NCBI RefSeq assembly: GCF_009192745.1
Contig: NZ_VTFV01000003.1
Coordinates: forward strand, 587,168-651,167
DNA: 64,000 nt
Direction: 5' to 3'
DNA from: Arthrobacter citreus
GTDB taxonomy: Bacteria > Actinomycetota > Actinomycetes > Actinomycetales > Micrococcaceae
In this document: in pieces, positions 50,073 through 58,834 of the stretch
How positions within the stretch are numbered: the stretch's first letter is position 1
How the letters are laid out: each line of letters starts with the position of its first letter
Notes under the pieces: generated by a model
Told to the model about the DNA's origin: nothing
The model's input: only the letters and a program-made list of their open reading frames with translations
Databases searched by the model: none
Position numbers and translations under genes: made by a program

Positions 50073-51665
50073 TTACGCGACGCGCAGGTCAATCTCCCCC
50101 GGTGCTCCACCGTCGGCGCCGAAGACCAGCTGGCGGTTGGCTACCTTGTCCGTGAAGAACCGGTCGTGGCTGACCACCACCACGGCTCCGGGGAAATGCA
50201 GCAGTGCCTGTTCCATGACCTGGGTGCTGGATAGGTCCAGGTGGTTCGTCGGTTCATCCAGCAGCAGCACCGAGGCGCCGGAGAGCAGGCACTGTGCCAT
50301 TGCCACACGTGCCTTCTGACCGCCGGACAGGTTCCCGATCTTCTGCTTGAGGTCCGCTTCGGAGAACTGGAACATGGCCAGGAACCTGTTCACCGACTTC
50401 TTCGTCGCCTTCAGCGCCAGGCTGTCAGGCATCGCGTTCACGGCGTGCGTAACGGTATCGGCGTCGTCCAGTTCAGACAGGGCCTGGTTGTAGGAGACCA
50501 TGCCGGCGCCGTTCGCCCAGGTGACCTTGCCGGCGTCGGGGGTTTCCTCACCGGTGAGCACACGCAGCAGCGTCGTCTTGCCGCTGCCGTTGGCGCCTAG
50601 GACAACCAGCCTGTCACCACGCTGGATCTCGAAGGACACGCCGCTGAACAGGGTCCTGTCCCCGTAGGACTTTGAGACGTCCTGCACGCGGCACAGATTG
50701 TCCTTCACGTGCAGGCCCGCATAGATCTCGGTGATGATCTGGTCCACCGGCCGCGGGGCACGGGACTTCTTGATCTTGGCGAGCTTTGCGCCCAAGGTCC
50801 GGCCGCCGGCCTTGGCTGCCTCCCGCCGGTCGGCGATGCCTTCGGCCTCGAAAGCCAGCAGCTCCGATTCATGCACAAACTGGGAGGCCAGGGTCTTGAG
50901 CCGGAACTGCTTCTGGATGACGTATTCGGCGAAGTTGCCGGGGTATTCGTGCAGGTGGTAATTCTCCACCTCGACGATCCGGGTCACCACCGCGTCCAGG
51001 AACGCCCGGTCATGCGAAACCACGACGGCGGCTCCGCGGAAGTCGCGGAACCAGCCTTCCAGCCACTGGACGCCGTCGACGTCGAGGTAGTTGGTCGGTT
51101 CATCCAGCAGCAGCACATCGGGGGCCTGCAGCAGGATCTTGGCCAGCGCCGCGCGGTTCCGCCAGCCGCCGGAAAGCGCGTCGATCGGGCAGGTGCGGTG
51201 GGCTTCACTGAAGCCAAGGGTGGTCAGCGCGGCGTCGATCCGGCGCGGATAGTCCCATCCGTCCTGGTGGTCCATCGCTTCGAACAGTTCGGCCTGGCGG
51301 CGGATGAGCTTGTCCATGGTCTTCTCATCGGGGTCGGCACCGAGGGCTTCGTCGATCGAGGCGAGCTCTGCCTCCAGGGCCTTGATCTCCGTGAAGAGAC
51401 CGTTGAGGACTTCGGTGACCGTGGAGTCACCGGCGAGTTCGGAGAACTGGGAGAAGTAGCCGATCGTCAGGCCGTCATCCACGCTGACCGTGCCGGAGTC
51501 CGGTTCGAGCTGCTGGAGGATGAGCTTGAGCAGGGTGGATTTGCCTGATCCGTTCTTGCCGATCAGCCCCACCCGGTCCTTGGGCTCCAGCCGAAAAAAG
51601 ACTTCCCGGAGAATCTGGTTCTTCTCGAAACCAACATTGACGTCCTGCAGCCTGATCAGGCTCAT
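50073..51665 (-). CDS. ABC-F family ATPase
   Basis: 530 residues, two ABC domains and no membrane helices. Domain 1: Walker A GLIGKNGSGKST and signature LSGGWRNRAALAKILL, then LLLDEPTNYLD. Domain 2: VLGANGSGKTT, LSGGQKARVAMAQCLL, LLLDEPTNHLD. A charged linker (about 240-300) joins them. ABC-F proteins act on ribosomes, relieving stalls or antibiotics. No clear antibiotic-resistance extension is seen. ATG 51665 follows GAGAGGACC. Confidence 0.93.
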   Translation of the reverse strand: MSLIRLQDVNVGFEKNQILREVFFRLEPKDRVGLIGKNGSGKSTLLKLILQQLEPDSGTVSVDDGLTIGYFSQFSELAGDSTVTEVLNGLFTEIKALEAELASIDEALGADPDEKTMDKLIRRQAELFEAMDHQDGWDYPRRIDAALTTLGFSEAHRTCPIDALSGGWRNRAALAKILLQAPDVLLLDEPTNYLDVDGVQWLEGWFRDFRGAAVVVSHDRAFLDAVVTRIVEVENYHLHEYPGNFAEYVIQKQFRLKTLASQFVHESELLAFEAEGIADRREAAKAGGRTLGAKLAKIKKSRAPRPVDQIITEIYAGLHVKDNLCRVQDVSKSYGDRTLFSGVSFEIQRGDRLVVLGANGSGKTTLLRVLTGEETPDAGKVTWANGAGMVSYNQALSELDDADTVTHAVNAMPDSLALKATKKSVNRFLAMFQFSEADLKQKIGNLSGGQKARVAMAQCLLSGASVLLLDEPTNHLDLSSTQVMEQALLHFPGAVVVVSHDRFFTDKVANRQLVFGADGGAPGEIDLRVA

Positions 51666-51812
51666 TCTTGGGGTCCTCTCGGGATGGAAGCAAGCCACTT
51701 ATCCTATCGGTCCAGCGCCGCCCCCTGTTCCAATGCCCTGTTCCTTAAAGAGCCACCGACGCATACTAAAGGCGTTTGACAGACCGCCCACAGGTGCAGG
51801 AGGTGCCCGGCG

Positions 51813-52649
51813 ATGGTGCAGGCAACAACACTGGTTTCCGGACTGGGAATGGGAGAATCTGCTCGCTGGCATGGCGGTGAGTTCTATTTCGCTGACTGGA
51901 CGGCCGGCACCATTTCCGCCCTCGATGCCGCCGGAAATGTCCGCCGTGTGGCGGGAGTGCCGTCGTTCCCGATTACTTTTGACTGGCTGCCGGACGGCCG
52001 GATGGCGGTGGTCTCCGGCTCCGACGGCGCGGTGCTGGTTGAGGTTCCGCATGCCGGGCTGGTCCCCATGGCCAGCCTGCGCGCACTCTCACCGCATCCC
52101 TGGAACGAGATTGCCGTGCATCCAGCGGGCAACATATATGTGAACGGCATCGGCCAGGACTATGCAGGCGAACCGCAGGAGAACGGACTGATCGCCCTGA
52201 TCCGGCCGGACGGAACAGCCCGGCAGGTGGCCGGGAACCTGGCGTTTCCCAACGGCATGCTGATCTCCGCCGACGGCCGGTCCCTGGTGGTGGCTGAGTC
52301 CAACGCCGGGAGGCTGACGTCCTTCGAGATCCTGCCGGACGGAACCCTGGCCCCGTCCCAGCCGTGGGCTGCGGTCAAGGGCAGCGCACCGGATGGCATC
52401 AGCTGGGACGGGAGCGGGGGCATCTGGTTCGCCGAAGTCCCGGGAGAACGCTGCGTCCGGGTCCAGGAAGGCGGCACCGTACTGCAGACCGTGGAGCTTG
52501 ATGACGGCTGCTTTTCCTGCGCCGCCGGCGGTGATGACGGGGGCCTGTTGTTTATGATGACGGCCCAGTGGCCACAGGCCATGGACCCCGGCTGGGAGAA
52601 AACCGGCCGGGTCATGGTGCAGCGGGTGCGGCCCCCGGGGATGCCCTAG
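51813..52649 (+). CDS. SMP-30/gluconolactonase-like protein
   Basis: 278 residues. Six-bladed propeller lactonase family. It opens with GMGESARWHGGEFYFADW, which holds the metal Glu, and has NEIAVHPAGNIYVNG, AFPNGMLISADGRSLVVAES (Asn ligand) and APDGISWDGSGGIWFAEV (Asp ligand). Hydrolyses sugar or other lactones; substrate unknown. Divergent from the ABC-F gene, 147 bp apart. Confidence 0.9.
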   Translation: MVQATTLVSGLGMGESARWHGGEFYFADWTAGTISALDAAGNVRRVAGVPSFPITFDWLPDGRMAVVSGSDGAVLVEVPHAGLVPMASLRALSPHPWNEIAVHPAGNIYVNGIGQDYAGEPQENGLIALIRPDGTARQVAGNLAFPNGMLISADGRSLVVAESNAGRLTSFEILPDGTLAPSQPWAAVKGSAPDGISWDGSGGIWFAEVPGERCVRVQEGGTVLQTVELDDGCFSCAAGGDDGGLLFMMTAQWPQAMDPGWEKTGRVMVQRVRPPGMP

Positions 52650-52659
52650 CAGGGATCCC

Positions 52660-53331
52660 CTAGGCGGGGCGGCTCACCGCGCTGGCCTGGGCCCGCAGCT
52701 TGGCAATTGCCTCATTCGGATCCTCGGCGCCGTAGACCGCCGATCCGGCAACGAACACGTTGGCACCGGCTTCAGCCGCGCGCTCAATGGTGTCCGGGGC
52801 GATTCCGCCGTCCACCTGGATGGCGATCGGCAGTCCGGAGCCCCGGACGGCCTCCGCAGCACGGCGGATTTTGGGCAGGGTTACGTCCAGGAACTTTTGT
52901 CCGCCGAAGCCAGGTTCAACGGTCATGATCAGCAGCATGTCCAGCTCGGGAAGCATGTCCAGGTAAGGCTCCACCGGTGTAGCCGGCTTCAACGCCATTC
53001 CTGCTTTCGCGCCGCGGTCGCGCAGTTCCCGGGCCAGCCTGATCGGCGCGGCAGCTGCCTCAACATGGAACGTCACTGAAGCCAGGCCAGCCTCCGCGTA
53101 GGCCGGTGCCCAGCGGTCGGCGTCGGCGATCATCAGGTGCGCGTCCAGCGGCAGCTTGGTGACCGCCTGGATGCGCTGAACCACGGGCAGCCCGATGGTC
53201 AGGTTCGGGACGAAGTGGTTGTCCATCACATCCACGTGTACGGCATCGGCGCCGCTGATGCGTTCCAGCTCGGCTTCCAGGTTCACGAAGTCGGCGGACA
53301 GGATGCTCGGGTTGATGCAGCAGTTGCTCAC
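52660..53331 (-). CDS. rpe: Ribulose-phosphate 3-epimerase
   Basis: 223 residues. Interconverts ribulose 5-phosphate and xylulose 5-phosphate. Metal ligands appear in [34 protein letters not shown] and [22 protein letters not shown] is the loop signature. GTG 53331 with GGAGAG upstream is chosen over in-frame codons that reach into rsmB. 14 bp after rsmB. Confidence 0.95.
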   Translation of the reverse strand: MSNCCINPSILSADFVNLEAELERISGADAVHVDVMDNHFVPNLTIGLPVVQRIQAVTKLPLDAHLMIADADRWAPAYAEAGLASVTFHVEAAAAPIRLARELRDRGAKAGMALKPATPVEPYLDMLPELDMLLIMTVEPGFGGQKFLDVTLPKIRRAAEAVRGSGLPIAIQVDGGIAPDTIERAAEAGANVFVAGSAVYGAEDPNEAIAKLRAQASAVSRPA

Positions 53332-53345
53332 GGTGCTCTCCAAGG

Positions 53346-54830
53346 TCAGATCTTCCGGCGGATCAGGGCCAGGAACATCGCGTCGGTCTGGTGGATGTGC
53401 GGCCACAGCTGTGCTGTGGACTCATGGCCTGCTTCGAGGGAACCGGTCAGGCTGACCGCGTCCAGGGCGGCACCGGCGTCGAGCAGTTCCAGGTCATTAC
53501 GCTTTCGCAGTACGTCGGCCACTACGGCCTTCGTCTCCGCCGGGTGCGGTGAGCAGGTCACGTAGGCTACTACTCCCCCGGGCTTGACGGCGTCCACTGC
53601 CGTGGTCAGCAGTTCGCGCTGCAGCGAGCCAAGGTCGCCGACGTCGCCGGGCTGGCGGCGCCAGCGCGACTCCGGGCGGCGCCGCAGGGCACCCAGGCCC
53701 GTGCAGGGGGCGTCCACGAGGATGCGGTCGAAGGTTTCCGGGTAGTCCTCGGCCACGGTGCGGCCGTCACCGGTGCGCACGTTCCAGGTTTCCCCGGGAA
53801 CTGCGTCCAGGGCCTGGCGGACCAGCTGGGCACGGTGCGGAGCCGGCTCGTTGGCCAGGATCACCGCACCCTTTTGGTGGGCCAGAGCTGCAAGCAGGGC
53901 CGCCTTGCCGCCGGGGCCGGCACACATGTCCAGCCACTTCTCCACGCCGTCCTCGTCCGGTTCGACGCCATCCAGGTCAAGCTCCGCCAGTGCCCTGGCC
54001 ACCAGCTGCGACCCGGCGTCCTGCACGCGGGTGGTGCCTGCACGCACGGATTCAAGCCGTCCCACGTCACCTGCTGCGAACAGCGCGGAGTCCTGAACCA
54101 GCTCTCCGTCCACCGCCCCGGCTTCGCGGGCCTCATCCAGGCTGCCGAGTCCGGGCAGCGCGACGAGGTTCACGACCGGTGCATCGTTGTCCGCCTGGAG
54201 CAGGTCGGTGATTTCCTCGACGCTGCGTCCGTGTGCGACGAGTGACTGCCGCAGGGCCCGGACAATCCACTCGGGGTGGCTGTACTCGATGGCCGACCGC
54301 TTGACGGCATCCGGCTCATCTTCGGTCAGCAGTGCGGTCCATTCCGCGAGGTCGCGGGCGGCAACTTTACGCAGCACCGCATTGATCAGGGCGGACGGGC
54401 CGGCGCCGATCACGGCACGGGCCAGGCCCACGGTCTGGTCCAGTGCTGCGTGGGCCGGAACCCTCATGGCAAGGAGCTGGTGCGCGCCGATGCGCAGCGC
54501 GTCCAGGACAGCCGGATCGAGTTTCTCCAGCGGGCGGTCCACGCAGCGGGCCAGGATGGCGTCATAGATGCCCTGGCCCCGCAGCGCGCCGTAGGCAAGT
54601 TCGGTGGCGAAACCGGCATCGCGCTTGTCCAGCCGGTGCTTGCGGATGCTCTTGGGCAGCACCAGGTTGGCGTAGGCATCCTCGCCGGAGACGGCACGGA
54701 GAACCTCGAAGGCCACCAGGCGCGCCGGGTCGGCGGCGCGGGTACGCTGCGACGGTGCCGCGGAGGTGCGGCTTCGGACGGACGGGCGGCTGCGCTGGTG
54801 CCCCTTGGCGTTGCGGTCGCTGCTGCTCAC
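53346..54830 (-). CDS. rsmB: 16S rRNA (cytosine-5) methyltransferase, RsmB type
   Basis: 494 residues. A basic N-terminal tail (1-35) and NusB-like helical domain (about 36-170) precede the methyltransferase. SAM and catalytic motifs: [31 protein letters not shown] (with one Cys), [11 protein letters not shown] (second Cys). Methylates C967-type positions of 16S rRNA. Overlaps fmt by 4 bp. Confidence 0.93.
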   Translation of the reverse strand: MSSSDRNAKGHQRSRPSVRSRTSAAPSQRTRAADPARLVAFEVLRAVSGEDAYANLVLPKSIRKHRLDKRDAGFATELAYGALRGQGIYDAILARCVDRPLEKLDPAVLDALRIGAHQLLAMRVPAHAALDQTVGLARAVIGAGPSALINAVLRKVAARDLAEWTALLTEDEPDAVKRSAIEYSHPEWIVRALRQSLVAHGRSVEEITDLLQADNDAPVVNLVALPGLGSLDEAREAGAVDGELVQDSALFAAGDVGRLESVRAGTTRVQDAGSQLVARALAELDLDGVEPDEDGVEKWLDMCAGPGGKAALLAALAHQKGAVILANEPAPHRAQLVRQALDAVPGETWNVRTGDGRTVAEDYPETFDRILVDAPCTGLGALRRRPESRWRRQPGDVGDLGSLQRELLTTAVDAVKPGGVVAYVTCSPHPAETKAVVADVLRKRNDLELLDAGAALDAVSLTGSLEAGHESTAQLWPHIHQTDAMFLALIRRKI

Positions 54831-55756
54831 TTAAAAACCACGTCCTCACGCTGGCCCAGTCCGCGGGCCCAGTCGGCCCCGGACATCATCTTCTTTCCTG
54901 CGGGCTGGACCCGCTGCAGCTCAAGTGCACTGCTGCCGGTGCCCACCAGCGCCTCAGCGGCGCTGCCGGATCCGAGGCGGACCTGGCCGGGTGCCAAGTC
55001 CGTGACGTCCGGACGCGGCACGGCTGCACCGATCTTGAACCGCGCTCCGTCCCACGTGGTCCAGGCGCCGGGTTCCGGGGTGACTCCGTTGATTCTCCGG
55101 CGCAGGGCCAGGGCAGGCTGCTGCCAGTCCAGGTGCCCGTCTTCGATGGTGAGTTTCGGAGCCAGTGTCACCTCGCCGGTCTGCGGAACCGGCACTGCCT
55201 TCCCCGCCTGGATGGCGGCGAGGGTCTGGGCCAGCAGGACGGCGCCGCTGTGCGAAAGCCGTTCCAGCAGTTCTCCGCTGGTCAGGGCAGGATCCACGCT
55301 CTCTGTGAGCTGTCCGAAGACCGGTCCGGTATCCAGGCCCTTTTCCAGCAGGAACGTACTGGCACCGGTGATCTCGTCTCCGGCGATAACGGAGTGCTGT
55401 ACCGGTGCGGCGCCGCGCCAGGCCGGAAGCAGGGAGAAGTGCAGGTTGATCCAGCCGTGCTTGGGGATGGACAGTGCACGTTCAGGGATCAGGGCACCGT
55501 AGGCCACGATCGCGGCGGCATCGGGAGCCAGCGCTGTAATGGCGGCAACGGCGTCGTCGTCAATCCTGTCCGCCTTGATAACCGGCAGACCGAGTTCTTC
55601 CGCCCGCGCCGCAATCGGCGACGGGGTGAGGACGCGCTTGCGTCCCAGGGGTGCATCCGGCCGGGTCAGGACGCCAACGACGTCGAATCCTGCCTCCAGC
55701 AGGGCGTTCAGGGAGGGAACTGCGACGGCCGGGGTTCCGGCGAAAAGTACGCGCAT
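54827..55756 (-). CDS. fmt: Methionyl-tRNA formyltransferase
   Basis: 309 residues. Formylates initiator Met-tRNA. N-terminal MRVLFAGTPAVAVPSLNALL and the catalytic INLHFSLLPAWRGAAPVQ (Asn and His), with GDEITGASTFLLEKGLDTGP (Asp substituted in place within the loop). A C-terminal tRNA-binding barrel follows. Starts 8 bp after def. Confidence 0.96.
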   Translation of the reverse strand: MRVLFAGTPAVAVPSLNALLEAGFDVVGVLTRPDAPLGRKRVLTPSPIAARAEELGLPVIKADRIDDDAVAAITALAPDAAAIVAYGALIPERALSIPKHGWINLHFSLLPAWRGAAPVQHSVIAGDEITGASTFLLEKGLDTGPVFGQLTESVDPALTSGELLERLSHSGAVLLAQTLAAIQAGKAVPVPQTGEVTLAPKLTIEDGHLDWQQPALALRRRINGVTPEPGAWTTWDGARFKIGAAVPRPDVTDLAPGQVRLGSGSAAEALVGTGSSALELQRVQPAGKKMMSGADWARGLGQREDVVFK

Positions 55757-55764
55757 CGTCTCCG

Positions 55765-56337
55765 CTACGCTCCCGTGCTGTGGCCGAAGGTGCCGAAGCT
55801 GGAGCCAACACTTTGGGCGCGCTGGGTGACGGTGCGCTCGGCAATAGAGTCATATTCGGCCATGCGGATGGCGCGCAGGGCCGCCTTGCGGTCTTCGCCC
55901 TTGAGCCGGTCGATGAACAGCACACCGTCCAGGTGGTCGGTTTCGTGCTGGAACGCGCGGGCGAGCATCCCCTCGCCTTCCACTGTGACGGGATTGCCGT
56001 CCTTGTCCTGGCCGGTGACGCGGGTCCAGCGGCGCCGGGGCACGGGATAGCCGAGGCCCGGGATGGACAGGCAGCCTTCCACCTGGTCCTCCTGGAAGTC
56101 ATCGCTGAGCTCAAGGACAGGATTCACCACGTGCCCGGAAACGCCGTCGATCCGGTAGGTGAACACGCGCAGGCTGACGCCCACCTGCGGGGCCGCGAGG
56201 CCGGCGCCGTCGACGTCGTCCATGGTTTCCTCCATGTCCGCGACCAGCTTGGCGAGTTCCGGACCGAATTCCGTCACTTCCTCCGCACGGGTCCTCAGGA
56301 CGGGGTCGCCGATGATCCGAATCGTCAGGATTGCCAT
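55765..56337 (-). CDS. def: Peptide deformylase
   Basis: 190 residues. Removes the formyl group from new proteins. Three motifs: GAGLAAPQVG, EGCLSIPG (metal Cys) and QHETDHLDG (HExxH). ATG 56337 matches the usual start MAILTIRIIGDPVLR. The tail beyond residue 165 is longer than in minimal forms. First of the def-fmt-rsmB-rpe unit. Confidence 0.96.
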   Translation of the reverse strand: MAILTIRIIGDPVLRTRAEEVTEFGPELAKLVADMEETMDDVDGAGLAAPQVGVSLRVFTYRIDGVSGHVVNPVLELSDDFQEDQVEGCLSIPGLGYPVPRRRWTRVTGQDKDGNPVTVEGEGMLARAFQHETDHLDGVLFIDRLKGEDRKAALRAIRMAEYDSIAERTVTQRAQSVGSSFGTFGHSTGA

Positions 56338-56406
56338 CTGGAATGTGTTCCTTACTCTCGCGAAGTGCTGCGTGGTGGTGCGTGGGCCCAAAGCCCGGCT
56401 ACCAGT

Positions 56407-57297
56407 CTAGTTGGACGCGGGCTGCCCGGCAGGTACGGCGTGCGAACCGGCCGCCTGGACCGGCGGCGGGGCAATGGGCAGCAGCGCTTGACCGGCCGCA
56501 GCGGCGTCGAAACTGGTCTGCCAGAGCCGGCGCAGGGCGCAGAATTTGTACCAGTGCTGCGGCAGGACCTCAGGATTCGCACGCATGGGCCGCACTTCGG
56601 TCTGTCCCACCGCGACTCCCAGCAGGACCGGGTTCTGCCCGTAAGCCCAGGGCTCCCACGTCCCGGCAGCAGCATCCACAAGGGATTCCTCCGCCTTCAT
56701 GCCGGCCACCAGCTGCATCACGACTTTGTTGTCCAGTGGCTTCACCTGGCCGTCACGGTCGGTGTTCTTGGTCTTGTAATCAATCAGGCACAGACGCCCG
56801 CCGATTTTGGCCACCAGGTCCAGAGTTCCCGCGTAGCCCAGCTCCTGGTTCCAGACGGTGATCTCCGCTGCCACGGGCTCAACCTGGTAAAGCTGCCACC
56901 ATTCATCGAATCGGTCCGCGAACTGGTGTTCTCCGTGTTCCGCCAGCGCCGAACGTGCCTCAGCGACGTGGTTCGGTTGCTCCAGCGCCCGCAGGGCAAC
57001 CTGCTCACAGTAGTAATGCACGCGGGTTCCACGTTCCGCCGCCGCGTCGCGGTAGCGTTCAGAGGCGCGGGATGCTTCCTGGACGATGGTGCGCAGCTGT
57101 GAGGAGTTGCCGATGGCCCCCGGCAGGCCCGGATGCTTGACGACGGCGCTGGCCGCCATGTAGCTGTGCCAGCCGTCCAGCGAGGTGCTGCCCTGGGCGA
57201 TGACAGTAGTAATGGACGGAACCGCCGGGGCTTCGGTGAGGGAGCGCGAATACATGCGCCCAAACTCTGTTGCATGGGCCAGTGCTGGTGCAGTCAT
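56407..57297 (-). CDS. PD-(D/E)XK nuclease-family protein (RecB-like)
   Basis: 296 residues. A RecB-type nuclease core: RGTRVHYYCEQVALRAL (motif I His-type), LGYAGTLDLVAKIGGRL (Asp) and LCLIDYKTKN (D...YK), then a Gln-Tyr-like segment VVMQLVAG. Such proteins are phage, CRISPR (Cas4) or repair nucleases; none of these partners is adjacent. ATG 57297 is chosen; a longer frame runs through tRNA-Val and is rejected. Function open. Confidence 0.8.
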   Translation of the reverse strand: MTAPALAHATEFGRMYSRSLTEAPAVPSITTVIAQGSTSLDGWHSYMAASAVVKHPGLPGAIGNSSQLRTIVQEASRASERYRDAAAERGTRVHYYCEQVALRALEQPNHVAEARSALAEHGEHQFADRFDEWWQLYQVEPVAAEITVWNQELGYAGTLDLVAKIGGRLCLIDYKTKNTDRDGQVKPLDNKVVMQLVAGMKAEESLVDAAAGTWEPWAYGQNPVLLGVAVGQTEVRPMRANPEVLPQHWYKFCALRRLWQTSFDAAAAGQALLPIAPPPVQAAGSHAVPAGQPASN

Positions 57298-57333
57298 GTA
57301 AACAGTCTGCCACCCGCCTCTGACGTTTAAACA

Positions 57334-57366
57334 AAACAGGCACCGGAGCTGATCCGGTGCCTGTTT
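57334..57366. terminator. Terminator after tRNA-Val (CAC)
   Basis: Perfect 14-bp stem (57334-57347 with 57353-57366), loop GCTGA. On the minus strand it is followed by TTTTGTTTAAA. It lies 8 bp after the tRNA, on its downstream side. Confidence 0.85.
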
Positions 57367-57374
57367 CGATGTGC

Positions 57375-57449
57375 TGGTGGGCGATACTGGGTTCGAACCA
57401 GTGACCTCTTCGGTGTGAACGAAGCGCGCTACCACTGCGCCAATCGCCC
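57375..57449 (-). tRNA. tRNA-Val (anticodon CAC), with encoded CCA
   Basis: GGGCGAT/ATCGCCC acceptor, discriminator A, then CCA in the DNA (57377-57375). Anticodon loop TTCACAC between CTTCG and CGAAG. T-arm CTGGTTCGAACCCAG. Reads GUG. Confidence 0.95.
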
Positions 57450-57625
57450 TTGCGGGAGTTGCCTTTGAACTGCTGCAACGTCTAAAGATGCTAGCCCACA
57501 ATCGGCCCTCGTCAAAACCGGATACGGGCAACGCGCCGCGGCGGGTCCGATTGGACGAACGCCGAAACGTCCTATAGAGTTTTTCTTCGTTGGAAAGCGG
57601 CCGAACGCCGCAGAAACGCCAACAT

Positions 57626-57699
57626 GCGGACGTAGCTCAGCTGGCTAGAGCACCACCTTGCCAAGGTGGATGTCGCGGGTTCGAATCCCGTCGTCCGCT
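57626..57699 (+). tRNA. tRNA-Gly (anticodon GCC), copy 1
   Basis: 74 nt; acceptor GCGGACG/CGTCCGC, anticodon loop TTGCCAA, T-arm CGGGTTCGAATCCCG. First gene of a six-tRNA array. Confidence 0.96.
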
Positions 57700-57739
57700 C
57701 GCAAGTCACTGTATTTCCGGCCCTCAAAAAGCTGGTCAC

Positions 57740-57810
57740 GGTGGGGTGGCCGAGAGGCGAGGCAGCGGCCTGCAAAGCCGTATACGCGGGTTCGAATCCC
57801 GTCCCCACCT
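57740..57810 (+). tRNA. tRNA-Cys (anticodon GCA)
   Basis: 71 nt; acceptor GGTGGGG/CCCCACC, anticodon loop CTGCAAA, discriminator T. CCA follows in the DNA (57811-57813). Confidence 0.95.
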
Positions 57811-57839
57811 CCACGGTTACATGCAACACCCATTTTTGG

Positions 57840-57911
57840 GCGCGATTGGCGCAGCGGTAGCGCGCTTCCCTGACACGGAAGAGGTCACTGGTTCGATCCC
57901 AGTATCGCGCA
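57840..57911 (+). tRNA. tRNA-Val (anticodon GAC), copy 1
   Basis: 72 nt; acceptor GCGCGAT/ATCGCGC, discriminator A, anticodon loop CTGACAC. Body closely resembles the minus-strand tRNA-Val. Confidence 0.96.
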
Positions 57912-57957
57912 CGAGGTTCAACACCTTGTGTTTTCACTAAATGTTGGACATTCATTT

Positions 57958-58031
57958 GCGGACGTAGCTCAGCTGGCTAGAGCACCACCTTGCCAAGGTG
58001 GATGTCGCGGGTTCGAATCCCGTCGTCCGCT
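57958..58031 (+). tRNA. tRNA-Gly (anticodon GCC), copy 2
   Basis: Identical in sequence to copy 1 over the 74-nt body; no CCA encoded. Confidence 0.96.
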
Positions 58032-58080
58032 CTCCTGTACTGTAATGGCACACCGGATCTCCGGAGCTTGGCAGTATCAG

Positions 58081-58152
58081 GCGCGATTGGCGCAGCGGTA
58101 GCGCGCTTCCCTGACACGGAAGAGGTCACTGGTTCGATCCCAGTATCGCGCA
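58081..58152 (+). tRNA. tRNA-Val (anticodon GAC), copy 2
   Basis: Identical in sequence to copy 1 over 72 nt. Confidence 0.96.
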
Positions 58153-58186
58153 CGGAAGAGCGGCATTACCTGCCGGGCTTTTATTT

Positions 58187-58260
58187 GCGGACGTAGCTCA
58201 GCTGGCTAGAGCACCACCTTGCCAAGGTGGATGTCGCGGGTTCGAATCCCGTCGTCCGCT
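58187..58260 (+). tRNA. tRNA-Gly (anticodon GCC), copy 3
   Basis: Identical to copies 1 and 2. CCA follows (58261-58263). Last tRNA in the array, before a strong terminator. Confidence 0.96.
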
Positions 58261-58268
58261 CCACACAT

Positions 58269-58303
58269 AAAGAACCAGGTCCTCCCGGGCCTGGTTCTTT
58301 TTT
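58269..58303 (+). terminator. Rho-independent terminator of the tRNA array
   Basis: 11-bp stem AAAGAACCAGG/CCTGGTTCTTT with a 10-base loop, followed by a T-run (58298-58303). Ends the tRNA-array transcript. Confidence 0.93.
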
Positions 58304-58472
58304 GGTTCCCGACTCCCATCCAGCCCCGCTGCCCGGGCGGCAGTCTTTTACCGCCCCCAGCCCAGATCCGGATATTCCCTCAGCTGAATCCATTGGTGGA
58401 ATCCATCAGGAGCCTTAGCATTGAATCGAATGGGAGGCGTAAGTGCCTCCCCGGTTGGAAGGGAGGTGATCC

Positions 58473-58730
58473 GTGTCTGCATTTGACGAGCTCAAGGGCA
58501 AGGCCGGACTGCTGAAGGATAAGGCCGCCGGTTTTGTTGGCGAGAACGCTGACAAGGTCAAGGGCGGCATCGATAAGGCAGGGGACTTCGTCGACCAGAA
58601 AACCGGCGGCAAGTACTCTGACAAAATCGACGGTATCCAGGGCAAGGCCTCAGAAGCGGTAGACAACCTCGACCGCAAGCAGGGTCCCGACACTGGAAAC
58701 CCGCCCGGGCAGACCCCTCCGGCCGTATAA
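58473..58730 (+). CDS. Rv0909/MT0933-like antitoxin-family protein
   Basis: 85 residues from GTG 58473, with an excellent GGGAGGTGAT. It is very polar, Lys/Asp/Gly-rich and helical: FDELKGKAGLLKDKAAGFVG and KVKGGIDKAGDFVDQKTGGK. The pattern matches small actinobacterial proteins annotated as putative antitoxins. No toxin gene is next to it; the name may not reflect its job. A terminator follows. Confidence 0.75.
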   Translation: MSAFDELKGKAGLLKDKAAGFVGENADKVKGGIDKAGDFVDQKTGGKYSDKIDGIQGKASEAVDNLDRKQGPDTGNPPGQTPPAV

Positions 58731-58746
58731 GTCCAGAGCACGGCAA

Positions 58747-58783
58747 AAGGCCCTGGTTCCGCATTCTGCGGGACCAGGGCCTT
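58747..58783. terminator. Terminator after the antitoxin-like gene
   Basis: Stem AAGGCCCTGGT...ACCAGGGCCTT with an inner TCCGCA/TGCGGG pairing and a short loop. It sits 16 bp after the stop codon and before the convergent zapE gene. Confidence 0.8.
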
Positions 58784-58834
58784 CGTCGTTTTACGGAACG
58801 TGGTTCGTTATCCGGAACCTGGTTCGGGAATCCC

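Noticed and set aside
49762..50319. 185-codon plus-strand frame
   Set aside because: It runs antisense through the FMN riboswitch and the end of the ABC-F gene.
55651..57102. 483-codon plus-strand frame
   Set aside because: Crosses the antisense of fmt, def and the PD-(D/E)XK gene, all supported by motifs. Shadow.
56407..57297. Cas4-type CRISPR nuclease
   Set aside because: The RecB-like core fits, but there is no Cys cluster typical of Cas4 and no cas genes or repeats nearby.
57298..57531. N-terminal extension of the PD-(D/E)XK protein
   Set aside because: The frame reads through tRNA-Val and its terminator; ATG 57297 is the reasonable start.
57626..58260. CRISPR array
   Set aside because: The repeated 72-74 nt units fold as tRNAs with anticodons; spacers are not uniform and there are no cas genes.
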